Assembly (NCBI GenBank): GCA_034440355.1
Contig: JAWXBY010000155.1
Coordinates: forward strand, 1-37,988
Direction: 5' to 3'
DNA: 37,988 nucleotides
DNA from: SZUA-430 sp034440355
Lineage (GTDB): Bacteria > Pseudomonadota > Alphaproteobacteria > Micropepsales > Micropepsaceae
The position numbers and the translations under genes were made by a program. Shown here piece after piece: positions 15,094 through 21,420 of the stretch. The notes beneath the pieces were generated by a model. It saw only the letters and a list, made by a program, of their open reading frames with translations. It did not search any database and had not been told where the DNA came from. Every line of letters begins with the position of its first letter. Position 1 is the first letter of the stretch.

Positions 15094-15263
15094 CCGTCGA
15101 CGGTTTGCGCCTGCATCAGGAACTCGATCCCCCAAGCGACGAGGACGGCGAGCATCAGCACCGCCGCCAGGCCGACCAATGCGCGCTGCCAAAACGTGCG
15201 CGGGCGGCGCAAGACGCTGGCGATGAGGATGATTGTGGTGAGGGCGAAGAGGGCGGTGAGCAT
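15090..15263 (-). CDS. 57-aa membrane protein, two transmembrane helices
   Basis: The translation runs MLTALFALTTIILIASVLRR, then a short basic loop PRTFWQRA, then a second hydrophobic helix (residues 29-47) and a polar tail ending QTVDG. The layout is a hairpin with a positively charged loop, so both termini would face the periplasm. The start lies 13 nt after the stop of the secreted 80-residue gene upstream, which suggests one transcript. Its stop codon overlaps the CPBP stop tail to tail. No family was recognised. The clean hydrophobic periodicity and operon spacing support coding, though a gene this short could still be fortuitous. Confidence 0.6.
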   Translation of the reverse strand: MLTALFALTTIILIASVLRRPRTFWQRALVGLAAVLMLAVLVAWGIEFLMQAQTVDG

Positions 15264-15276
15264 GAGCGGGTGTGCG

Positions 15277-15519
15277 TCAATCGTCCCAGCTCGGGCGCTC
15301 GCTGAGGTAGTCGCACATATAGTCGGCGTCTTCTTCGTTTTCGGGGAGCGTGACTTCGCATTCCTCCTTGGTCACGAAGGGGCCCTTCCAGACGAAGGGG
15401 CCGACGATGGTGTCAGCGATCTGGTACCAGCCCGGCGCGGTCCACACCGGTGCGGCCGACGCCGCGAACGCGAGCGCGAACGAAGCGGCGAGGGCGGCGG
15501 CGAACGGGCGGATGCGCAT
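15277..15519 (-). CDS. Small secreted protein, 80 aa, two cysteines
   Basis: Residues 1-22 (MRIRPFAAALAASFALAFAAS) are a strong Sec signal peptide. The mature part of about 57 residues is acidic and aromatic, with WTAPGWYQIADT and GPFVWKGPFVTKEEC and a second cysteine in DYMCDYLSE, so one disulfide is likely. The ATG at 15517-15519 has AAGG upstream and gives a classic signal peptide; upstream in-frame codons give an unlikely extension and were rejected. The gene is divergent from the MFS gene and probably co-transcribed with the 57-residue membrane protein. Function unknown. Confidence 0.75.
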   Translation of the reverse strand: MRIRPFAAALAASFALAFAASAAPVWTAPGWYQIADTIVGPFVWKGPFVTKEECEVTLPENEEDADYMCDYLSERPSWDD

Positions 15520-15580
15520 GGGCCTTGGCCTTTTCTTGAATCCGGGCACCTTATCACATGTGCTAAGCGTGTGCGGTGCA

Positions 15581-15587
15581 AGGAGAG
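15581..15587 (+). promoter_or_regulatory. Shine-Dalgarno that sets a TTG start for the MFS gene
   Basis: AGGAGAG lies 8 nt before TTG at 15596. No ATG or GTG in the frame is placed as well, so the transporter most likely starts with TTG. Confidence 0.7.
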
Positions 15588-15595
15588 GGCCGGCA

Positions 15596-16873
15596 TTGAG
15601 CGGAACGGATGGAGCGATCAAGACCGCCCTTGCGCGTGTGGGCGTGAAGGCGTTCGAGGCGGCCGACGTCGACGAGTGGCGGCGCGGGTGGCGCATCGTC
15701 GCCGGTGCTGCGGTTGGGCTGGGTACCGGGATTTCGCTTTATCTGATGGTGGCGTCGTTGTTCATCGGCGGACTTACGGCCGAGTATGGATGGTCGCGTG
15801 GGGACATGGGAACGGCGGGGGCGTTGGCGTTCATCGTCGGCGCAGTGTCGCTGTCGATCGTGGGCAAGATTATCGACCGCGTCGGATTCCGGCCGGTCGT
15901 TTTGGTGTGTGCGCCGGCGTTGGCGTTGCTCTACGTCGTGATCGCGCTGCAGCCGGGGGCGTTTGGGTTCTATCTCGCGCTTATGGTTTGGGGCGGCGTG
16001 TTCGGGGCGGGCACCGGGGCGATCGCCTATACGCGGCCGGTCGTTGCCGCGTTCGTGCGGCAGCGGGGGTTGGCGCTGGGCGTGGCGACGTGCGGCGTGT
16101 CGCTGACGTCGATGCTAATCGCGCCGATGCTGTCGGAAGTGATCGATGCGCATGGCTGGCGCGCGGGGTTGCTCGCGATGGCCGTCATCACCACGGTGAT
16201 CGGATTGCCGGTGGCGCTGATCTTGATCGCCTCCGCACGGGAAGCGGCTGCTCGTGCGGTTGACGATGTGCCGGACGCGGACGCCGTGCACGTGCCGGAC
16301 GTGACGATCGGGCAGGCGCTGCGGATGCCGGCGTTCTGGCTCATCGTCGCGGCGTTGTTTTGCGTGAACGTGCCGGGGTCGGGGTTGGTCGGGCAGCTGT
16401 CGCCACTGATCTCCGACAAAGGGTTCAGCGTCGCAGCCACCGGCTACGTGATGTCGATATACGCGTTCGGGTTGTTGAGCGGGCGACTCGCGACCGGGTT
16501 TGCGCTCGACCGGATGTCACCAACGCTTGTCGCCGGCGTGATGACGGTGGTGCCTGCGATCGGCATGACGCTGCTGCTCATTCCGGTGCCGTCGTTCGCC
16601 GTCGCTGCGCTCGCGGTGCTGATGATCGGGCTGCAGCAGGGATCGGAGGTCGACCTCATCGCCTATTTCGTCTCGCGCCGGTTCGGCGTCGCGAACTACG
16701 GTGCCATCTACGGGCGCGTCGCGACGTTCGGCGCGGTGGGCACCGCCGTGGGTCTCGCGCTCTTCGGCTGGGTGCACACACTGACCGGCACGTACCACTT
16801 GGCGCTGCTCATCGGCGCGGTGGCGTTCGCGGCGGGGGCAGGCGCGTTTGTGGGGCTTGGGCGGGTGCGGTGA
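15596..16873 (+). CDS. Major facilitator superfamily transporter
   Basis: This 425-residue inner-membrane protein has about twelve hydrophobic segments in two halves. After a short cytoplasmic N-terminus come TM1 (IVAGAAVGLGTGISLYLMV), an MFS motif-A-like loop GKIIDRVGFRP between TM2 and TM3, and a central hydrophilic loop (AREAAARAVDDVPDADAV, about 220-238). The second half contains GRLATGFALDRM as the repeat of motif A. The arrangement is like the monocarboxylate/oxalate-formate group of MFS proteins; the substrate cannot be read from sequence. TTG at 15596 is used because of a strong AGGAGAG. The gene converges with the S24 repressor gene, only 4 nt apart. Confidence 0.9.
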   Translation: MSGTDGAIKTALARVGVKAFEAADVDEWRRGWRIVAGAAVGLGTGISLYLMVASLFIGGLTAEYGWSRGDMGTAGALAFIVGAVSLSIVGKIIDRVGFRPVVLVCAPALALLYVVIALQPGAFGFYLALMVWGGVFGAGTGAIAYTRPVVAAFVRQRGLALGVATCGVSLTSMLIAPMLSEVIDAHGWRAGLLAMAVITTVIGLPVALILIASAREAAARAVDDVPDADAVHVPDVTIGQALRMPAFWLIVAALFCVNVPGSGLVGQLSPLISDKGFSVAATGYVMSIYAFGLLSGRLATGFALDRMSPTLVAGVMTVVPAIGMTLLLIPVPSFAVAALAVLMIGLQQGSEVDLIAYFVSRRFGVANYGAIYGRVATFGAVGTAVGLALFGWVHTLTGTYHLALLIGAVAFAAGAGAFVGLGRVR

Positions 16874-16877
16874 GGCG

Positions 16878-17582
16878 TTAGGTCCCCAGCAGCTCGCGCA
16901 GGCTCAGCACCTTGTGAATCGCCTTCACCTTGGTCAGGGCGAGGTTGAATTCGCGGGTGGGGTTGTATTGGCCTAGTTTGAGTTGGGTTGGGGTTTTGCC
17001 GATTAGGAGTTTCACCATCGCTAGGCCCGGCTCGCCGTCGGCTGTGTCTTGGAGTTGGATGACGATGTGGTCGCCGATGACTGGCGGGCGGGCGGGGGAG
17101 ACGTAGATTAGGTCTCCGTTTTTGTTCCAGGGGCTCATTGAATCGCCGACGAGCCATAGGCCGTAGACGTTGCGGAGGCTGGCGATGCCCGGGGGGCGGC
17201 GGACGTAGTCGACCACTTGGCCGTTGAGGCGGAAGTCGCCGTCGGAGCCGCCGACTGCGACGCCCAGGACGGGGACGTCGATCGGCAGGGCGGCGATTGC
17301 CGGTGTGGCGCCTTGCGGCGCCGCCGTCTGTTGTTGCGTGTCTTCTTCCGTCAGCAGCCAGGCGACGGGGACGCGCAGGATTTGCGCGAGCTTGGCCACC
17401 TTCTTCCGGTTCGGCGCGGTGATGCCGATTTCCCATTGGGAGACCGCGGGCTGCGACACGCCGATCGCTTTGGCGAGTTCGGTGATGTCCATGCCGATCG
17501 CCTTGCGGCGTTCGCGCAGGCGTTGGCCGCGGCGCTTGTCGGCGGGGGAGGGTTCTTTCTTGGTCATGGGCTGACTGTTCAT
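16878..17582 (-). CDS. Phage-type repressor: XRE helix-turn-helix plus S24 (LexA/CI-like) peptidase domain
   Basis: The 234-residue protein has an N-terminal XRE DNA-binding domain (about 19-75), with MDITELAKAIGVSQPAVSQW as the core helices. A linker follows, then a C-terminal S24 domain with catalytic Ser148 (LVGDSMSPW) and Lys191 (AMVKLL). Such proteins dimerise on operators and, in many phages, cleave themselves when RecA is activated by DNA damage. The expected Ala-Gly cleavage site is not clear; the nearest candidate is AVGG at 109-112, so autocleavage may be altered or lost. The ATG at 17582 has no strong ribosome binding site. The gene faces a divergent promoter pair with a shared palindrome, consistent with autoregulation and control of rightward genes. 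No integrase or structural phage genes were seen nearby. Confidence 0.93.
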   Translation of the reverse strand: MNSQPMTKKEPSPADKRRGQRLRERRKAIGMDITELAKAIGVSQPAVSQWEIGITAPNRKKVAKLAQILRVPVAWLLTEEDTQQQTAAPQGATPAIAALPIDVPVLGVAVGGSDGDFRLNGQVVDYVRRPPGIASLRNVYGLWLVGDSMSPWNKNGDLIYVSPARPPVIGDHIVIQLQDTADGEPGLAMVKLLIGKTPTQLKLGQYNPTREFNLALTKVKAIHKVLSLRELLGT

Positions 17583-17614
17583 AAGGGGATGCTGCCTGTC
17601 ACTAAAAGAAAAGC

Positions 17615-17643
17615 TTGAAATATTAGTTAAGCTAGCTTATACA
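17615..17643 (+). promoter_or_regulatory. Rightward promoter of the repressor island
   Basis: TTGAAA (17615-17620) and TATACA (17638-17643) are separated by 17 nt. The spacer and the start of the -10 box contain the palindrome 17628-17639. Transcription would run toward 17707 and the GcrA-like gene. Confidence 0.5.
17628..17639. promoter_or_regulatory. 12-bp palindrome, likely repressor operator
   Basis: TAAGCTAGCTTA is a perfect inverted repeat. It lies inside the spacer and touches the -10 box of the rightward promoter, and overlaps the -10 region of the leftward promoter. Additional half-like copies (AGCTT at 17612, CTTAT at 17646) flank it. A repressor bound here would block both directions. 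Confidence 0.55.
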
Positions 17644-17664
17644 AACTTATGCGGGCCGAGTCGA
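17636..17664 (-). promoter_or_regulatory. Leftward promoter of the S24 repressor gene
   Basis: On the minus strand TCGACT (17664-17659) is followed after 17 nt by TATAAG (17641-17636), 54 nt before the ATG. The -10 box overlaps the palindrome 17628-17639. A GANTC site (GACTC) touches the -35 box. Confidence 0.45.
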
Positions 17665-17706
17665 GCAGGTTTGGCCTCATTCCCTTTCAGACGGAGCTGA
17701 CCCTCT

Positions 17707-17961
17707 ATGGCAGATCGCGTCCCCGCCAGTTCTGGCGTGACGGTATTGCGGCGTATTCGGTTCTCTTGGCAGAGGTTCACGGCTTCGGCCCGGGCCGGAT
17801 GCTATTCCGGGCTTCGGCGTAGCGCGCGGTTTGCGGCGCGCGCTGTCGAGCAAGATGGCATAGTATTGCTTATGCCAAAGGAGCCGAGTTTCACCTTCAT
17901 TTATGTGCCGCTTTTGACTTTGGCGGCGGTGATCGGGGCGGCGCTGGCCGCGTTCGGCTGA
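17707..17961 (+). CDS. Possible 84-aa protein with C-terminal membrane helix (uncertain)
   Basis: This open frame is the first one downstream of the rightward island promoter. GGAG lies 10 nt before its ATG. The first 50 residues are Arg/Ser/Ala-rich and unconvincing. The last 29 residues, starting at an internal ATG (17872-17874), form MPKEPSFTFIYVPLLTLAAV and a further hydrophobic stretch, a credible single membrane helix. Either the whole frame or only the C-terminal 29-residue peptide may be real. No family recognised. Confidence 0.3.
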   Translation: MADRVPASSGVTVLRRIRFSWQRFTASARAGCYSGLRRSARFAARAVEQDGIVLLMPKEPSFTFIYVPLLTLAAVIGAALAAFG

Positions 17962-18116
17962 GGTTTTCGAATCCGGCGAAGGCCGGATGAGCGTGCGCGG
18001 CCAGTCCTTTTGAGGACGCAAGGTTTGCGCGCGCGAGCGGCGGTGCGCCGTCTCGGGGTCTCCCCTTACCCCGAGGCGTTGTCGCCCGCCGCTCATCCTT
18101 TCTATGGGCGACGCAC
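17962..18116. other. Leader between the possible small gene and the GcrA-like gene
   Basis: Contains a hairpin ATCCGGC-GAAG-GCCGGAT (17971-17988) with no following T-tract, so it may be an RNA processing or attenuation element rather than a terminator. If the 84-residue frame is not real, the untranslated leader from the rightward promoter is about 480 nt. Confidence 0.35.
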
Positions 18117-18118
18117 GT

Positions 18119-18123
18119 GGAGG
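18119..18123 (+). promoter_or_regulatory. Shine-Dalgarno that sets a TTG start for the GcrA-like gene
   Basis: GGAGG lies 5 nt before TTG at 18129. The GTG at 18117 overlaps this site and is therefore unlikely to be the start. Confidence 0.65.
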
Positions 18124-18128
18124 AACAT

Positions 18129-18527
18129 TTGACGAACACCGGCGTTGAAGGTCCCTTAGAGGTGCGGCGTTGGACGCGGGAGATGGACGGCTTCCTCGCG
18201 CGCATGCATGCACGAGGCAAAACTCTGACGTGGATTGCGCGGGCGCTCGCCCTGTCGCGGGAGGCATGCGTGGCGCGCGCGGTGGCGTTGGGCCTTGTCG
18301 CGTCGCGGCGTGCGGCTCGTTCTTGTTTGCCCGTTGTGCCGGAGCCCAAGCCGATAGGGGCTATGAACGAGGTGCTCGATGGAGGCGTTTGTCATTGGGT
18401 GGCGGGGTGTCTGAGTGCGGGCGTGTGGCGAATGTGCGGGCATCCGTCCGTACACGGAACGTTGTGGTGCGCGCATCACCTGTCGCGGGTGCGGCCGGCG
18501 GCGAAGGCGGTGCCGGGTGATGGCTGA
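18129..18527 (+). CDS. GcrA-family-like regulator (paralogue)
   Basis: The 132-residue protein has an N-terminal helix-turn-helix of the GcrA type: RRWTREMDGFLARMHARGKT, then LTWIARALALSREACVARAV, matching the W-x-x-E...L...G.S...IA..L....R.AV pattern. A short linker follows, then a cysteine/histidine C-terminal part with Cys88-x-Trp90, Cys103-Gly104 and Cys114-x-x-His117. This corresponds to the C-x-W...F-C-G...Y-C-x-x-H end of GcrA. GcrA works with sigma-70 at promoters carrying methylated GANTC sites in Alphaproteobacteria. This copy is divergent: the WPxGDP segment is HWVAGCLS here. It is probably a phage-derived or accessory paralogue rather than the cell-cycle regulator. It lies in a rightward unit with the DUF6362-like gene. 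Confidence 0.72.
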   Translation: MTNTGVEGPLEVRRWTREMDGFLARMHARGKTLTWIARALALSREACVARAVALGLVASRRAARSCLPVVPEPKPIGAMNEVLDGGVCHWVAGCLSAGVWRMCGHPSVHGTLWCAHHLSRVRPAAKAVPGDG

Positions 18528-18600
18528 GGCGTGCGCCCGACGGCCGGAAGGACCGGGGCGTAAGCGTGTGCGGCATCAACAACGGGACGAGGGTGCATGA
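18520..18600 (+). CDS. Possible 26-aa basic peptide overlapping both neighbours
   Basis: ATG at 18520 lies inside the end of the GcrA-like gene (8-nt overlap), and its TGA at 18598 overlaps the next ATG as ATGA. The peptide starts MAEACARRPEGPGRKRVR and is strongly basic. GGGTG precedes it weakly. The double overlap fits translational coupling, but a peptide this short may be fortuitous. Confidence 0.28.
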   Translation: MAEACARRPEGPGRKRVRHQQRDEGA

Positions 18601-18995
18601 CATGGACGCGCGAGACGGTGGCGGCTCGGTTGCGCGAGGCGTGGGACACGCTGCGCCGCGTGCCCGCGCATGGTGTTCCCGGATTCAAGGTCTCTTGGCC
18701 CGATTTCGTGCAGGAGGCGGCGGATGCCTATGGCTACACTGCGGCGACGGTGCGGCTGGCGCGTGCGTCGCCGGGCGCGATAGACCGCATGCACGAGACG
18801 TTCGGCTGGTTTCGTTTTCTTGAGGGCCACGCGCATCTGGCGAAGGCGGTTTGGCTGACCAGCGCTTGCGGCATGGGCCCGAAACGTGCGGGTGCGATCC
18901 TGGGTGTCCACCGCGATACGCTGCGCGCGCGCCGCGATGAGGCGTTGGACCGGATGGTGGAGGGGCTTACGCGCGAGGCATCACGGGCGGCGTAA
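18597..18995 (+). CDS. DUF6362-like protein with C-terminal helix-turn-helix (phage-associated)
   Basis: The 132-residue protein begins MTWTRETVAARLREAWDTLR. It has the conserved layout of DUF6362-type proteins: an N-terminal helix pair, the segment VPGFKVSWPDFVQEAADAYG, a central AIDRMHETFGWFRFLEG stretch, and a C-terminal sigma-region-4-like helix-turn-helix (about 88-120; MGPKRAGAILGVHRDTLRAR). Members are common in alphaproteobacterial prophages and islands next to GcrA-like and repressor genes, and their function is not established. The helix-turn-helix suggests DNA binding. The ATG follows AGGG closely and overlaps a tiny upstream frame. No terminator with T-tract follows, though a hairpin lies at 19001-19017. 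The family call is from recalled pattern, not a search. Confidence 0.72.
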   Translation: MTWTRETVAARLREAWDTLRRVPAHGVPGFKVSWPDFVQEAADAYGYTAATVRLARASPGAIDRMHETFGWFRFLEGHAHLAKAVWLTSACGMGPKRAGAILGVHRDTLRARRDEALDRMVEGLTREASRAA

Positions 18996-19054
18996 GCGCT
19001 CAGCACGTGGCGTGCTGGTTCATTTCCCTCGGCCAGCATGCAGGTTCTCTCTAA

Positions 19055-19915
19055 CTAATCCGCCTTCACCTTGTTGAAGTCGCTGGCGTCATGCCGTTCG
19101 GGGAGTTGGCTTGCGGGGTCGCCCCAGGTGCGGTTGACCATGCGACCGCGCTGCACGGCCGGGCGTTTGGCGATCATGTCGGCCCAGCGGTTGACGTGTT
19201 TGTATTCGTGGACGCTCAAGAAATCTCCGGCTTCGTAGAGCACGCCTTTCACCAGGCCGCCGTACCAGGGCCAGATCGCCATGTCGGCGATCGTGTAGTC
19301 CTTACCCGCGATGTATTCGTTCTTCGCCAGCTGCTGATCGAGGACGTCGAGTTGGCGTTTGACCTCCATCGCGAAGCGGTCGATCGCGTATTCGATCTTC
19401 TCCGGCGCATACGCATAGAAGTGGCCGAAGCCGCCGCCGAGATACGGCGCGCTGCCCATTTGCCAGAAGAGCCACGACAGGCATTCCGCTTTGGCGCTTG
19501 GGTCTTTGGGCAGGAATGCGCCGCCGAATTTTTCGGCGAGGTAGACGAGGATGGCGCCGCTTTCGAACACGCGCGTCGGCTTCGGTGTCGAGCGGTCGAG
19601 GAGGGCGGGGATCTTCGAATTCGGATTCACGGCGACGAAGCCCGAACCGAATTGGCTGCCGTCGTTGATGTTGACGAGCCAGGCGTCGTACTCCGCGCCC
19701 TTATGGCCGGCGGCGAGCAGCTCTTCCAGCATCACCGTCACCTTCACGCCGTTGGGCGTCGCCAGCGAGTAGAGCTGCAGCGGATGCTTGCCGACGGGCA
19801 GCTCCTTCTCCTGCTGGGCGCCGGCGGTCGGGCGGTTGATCTTGGCGAAGCGGCCGCCGGATTCCTTGTTCCAGGTCCAGACTTTGGGCGGGGTGTATTG
19901 CGGCGCGTCGGTCAT
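19055..19915 (-). CDS. yghU: YghU-like glutathione transferase / disulfide-bond oxidoreductase
   Basis: The 286-residue protein is closely similar to E. coli YghU. It has KVWTWNKESGGRFAKINRP at the N-terminus, LPVGKHPLQLYSLATPNGVK leading into the thioredoxin fold, VNPNSKIPAL with the cis-proline, the glutathione-binding VFESGAILVYLAEKFG, and the C-terminal helical domain with LGGGFGHFYAYAPEKIEYA and YTIADMAIWPW. YghU enzymes bind two glutathiones and reduce disulfides and organic peroxides in the cytoplasm. The ATG at 19915 is chosen because CGGAG precedes it and it aligns with the YghU start; a longer in-frame start at 19951 is not needed. It is convergent with the island genes and probably transcribed alone. 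Confidence 0.95.
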   Translation of the reverse strand: MTDAPQYTPPKVWTWNKESGGRFAKINRPTAGAQQEKELPVGKHPLQLYSLATPNGVKVTVMLEELLAAGHKGAEYDAWLVNINDGSQFGSGFVAVNPNSKIPALLDRSTPKPTRVFESGAILVYLAEKFGGAFLPKDPSAKAECLSWLFWQMGSAPYLGGGFGHFYAYAPEKIEYAIDRFAMEVKRQLDVLDQQLAKNEYIAGKDYTIADMAIWPWYGGLVKGVLYEAGDFLSVHEYKHVNRWADMIAKRPAVQRGRMVNRTWGDPASQLPERHDASDFNKVKAD

Positions 19916-20023
19916 GCGTGGCTCCGTTTCACAATGGCGTGTGTGGAGCATTTGATCCCCCGCGGGCGCGAAGGCAAGGGGCGCTATTCACGCCGTAGGG
20001 CGGGTATTCGCGCGCAGAGTTGT

Positions 20024-20644
20024 CTAGTGCCTACGCGCTTCCAGGCGGGCGCGGAATTCGGCGGTTGAGTTTGTTTTGGGGAAGTCGGCTGCAGGGACTG
20101 GGACGCCTAAGAATTTGCACAGCGGGGCCCAGCCTTGCTGCGGGTCGAAGTCCAGGCGCTGTGCGGCCGGGATGGTGCGTTTCACTTCGGCGTTGTGGGC
20201 GTTGTAGACCTTCAGCACGTTTTCCTTGCTCATGTCGCCGCCGAAGGTTTGATCGGTGATGATGAGCTTGACCATGTCGTGCCAGTCGCGCATCGGCGGC
20301 GGGGCTTCGCCCGCGATGCCTTCTTGGATCGTTTGCGAGAAGCTCTTCCACCACAGTTCGGGTTCGCGCTCGGAGTGGATCACTTTCGCATCCGGATACT
20401 TGCGCGTGAGGTCGCGCCAGAAATGCGTCGACGGCCAGTCGACCGTCGCGGCGAAGCCTTCGTAGAGCTTGTCCCAATCGATGGGTTCACCGCGCGCGGC
20501 TTTCGCCCATTCGCTCACGTGCTGCGGCCGCGGGAAGACTTCGGTCATGTGGTAGCAAGGCCCGAAGCCCAGCTGCTCCAGCGCCGCCTTCAGCGACAGC
20601 GTCCCCGTCCGGCCCAGGCCGGTGCCGATCACCTTCAGGCTCAT
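20024..20644 (-). CDS. Sulfotransferase-family protein
   Basis: This 206-residue protein opens with MSLKVIGTGLGRTGTLSLKA, the P-loop-like 5'-phosphosulfate-binding motif of the sulfotransferase superfamily, here in the GxGRTGTxSLKxAL form of bacterial and animal proteins annotated as sulfotransferase family. HMTEVFPRPQHVSEW and VDWPSTHFWRDLTRKYPDAKVIHSEREPELWWKS follow, where the SxREP segment matches the 3'-phosphate-binding region. The expected activity is transfer of sulfate from PAPS to an unknown acceptor, but this subgroup is largely uncharacterised. The ATG at 20644 has GGGAC about 9 nt upstream and begins right at the motif. Much longer in-frame readings upstream are spurious. A membrane-anchored sulfatase is encoded 2 kb away; no functional link is shown. 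Confidence 0.88.
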   Translation of the reverse strand: MSLKVIGTGLGRTGTLSLKAALEQLGFGPCYHMTEVFPRPQHVSEWAKAARGEPIDWDKLYEGFAATVDWPSTHFWRDLTRKYPDAKVIHSEREPELWWKSFSQTIQEGIAGEAPPPMRDWHDMVKLIITDQTFGGDMSKENVLKVYNAHNAEVKRTIPAAQRLDFDPQQGWAPLCKFLGVPVPAADFPKTNSTAEFRARLEARRH

Positions 20645-20759
20645 GTCCGTTCGTCCCTTGCGTCGCCGCGTCTCGCTCGCCGTCTTGCGGGGCACCATGC
20701 GCGGGGTTTTGGCGGGCGGCAAGAGGCTCGTTTCGCCGCGTTGGCACGGCCCGCGCAGC

Positions 20760-20791
20760 AAAAAAGGGGAGAGACGTGAACGTCTCTCCCC
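20760..20791 (-). terminator. Rho-independent terminator of the 120-aa secreted protein gene
   Basis: A perfect 12-bp stem (20766-20777 with 20780-20791) with a 2-nt centre is followed on the minus strand by TTTTTT. It lies 18 nt after the stop codon at 20809. Confidence 0.9.
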
Positions 20792-20808
20792 GCTTATTGC
20801 TTGTTCGA

Positions 20809-21171
20809 TTAGCGGCCGGCGACGAGGGCGGCTTTGGTTTTCGAGCCGTCGGCGAGCGTGACGTCCCAGGTGTCGCCGACCTTGTGATCGGCGAAGGGGT
20901 TGCAGCCTTCTTTGCCGGCGGTCGGACCTGCGTCGAGCGTGACGCAAAGCTTGCCGTCCTTCAGCGTCCACTTGCCCGTCACCTTCGCGCCGTCGGGCTG
21001 GGTCACCGTCATCGTGCCGTCCTTGTTGTAGTGCACCTTCGTGACCGCGCCCTTCGCGTCGGTCAGCGTGACGGTGTTTTCGTAGCGGCTGGCCATCGGG
21101 TCGGCGGCGGCGGCGAGCGCGGCGCCGGTCAAGGCCACGGCGGCGAAGAGGCCGAGAGCGAGTTTTTTCAT
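20809..21171 (-). CDS. Secreted small beta-rich protein, 120 aa
   Basis: The N-terminal MKKLALGLFAAVALTGAALA is a standard signal peptide with cleavage near residue 22. The mature domain alternates short strands and turns (YENTVTLTDAKGAVTKVHY, DGTMTVTQPDGAKVTGKW, DGKLCVTL, GDTWDVTLADGSK). It resembles the small lipocalin/META-like single-domain proteins frequently annotated as hypothetical in Alphaproteobacteria. Two cysteines (KLCV and EGCN) could form one disulfide. Strong AAGGGAGA precedes the ATG, and a strong terminator follows the stop, so this is a single-gene unit and probably well expressed. No function can be assigned. Confidence 0.85.
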   Translation of the reverse strand: MKKLALGLFAAVALTGAALAAAADPMASRYENTVTLTDAKGAVTKVHYNKDGTMTVTQPDGAKVTGKWTLKDGKLCVTLDAGPTAGKEGCNPFADHKVGDTWDVTLADGSKTKAALVAGR

Positions 21172-21420
21172 GTGCGTATCTCCCTTTGCGCCGCGTTCGT
21201 GTTTTTCGCGCAGGCATGCGCGAGGCGCGGCGGCGCGACGTTCTACGACGCTTGTGTGGCGTGTGTCGATGGCGCGGGCGCGCGCTTCGGCGATGAGGCG
21301 ATTGTGCGGTGCGCGGACTAACGCAGCGGTTGCCGGTAACGCACGCGCCGATGTGCTGGACCTATCGCGCTCGCCGTGCCATTGAATCGTTACACGCTAT
21401 TCATATGGAGGAACTTTGCG

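Noticed and set aside
18001..18100. Possible tRNA or attachment site at the island edge
   Set aside because: No cloverleaf, no T-loop motif and no flanking direct repeat could be found by eye.
18996..19054. Hairpin CAGCACG-TGG-CGTGCTG (19001-19017) as terminator of the island genes
   Set aside because: The stem is only 7 bp and no T-tract follows on either strand.
20645..21217. In-frame extension of the sulfotransferase upstream of 20644
   Set aside because: The extension is Arg-rich, crosses a strong terminator and overlaps the 120-residue secreted protein gene.
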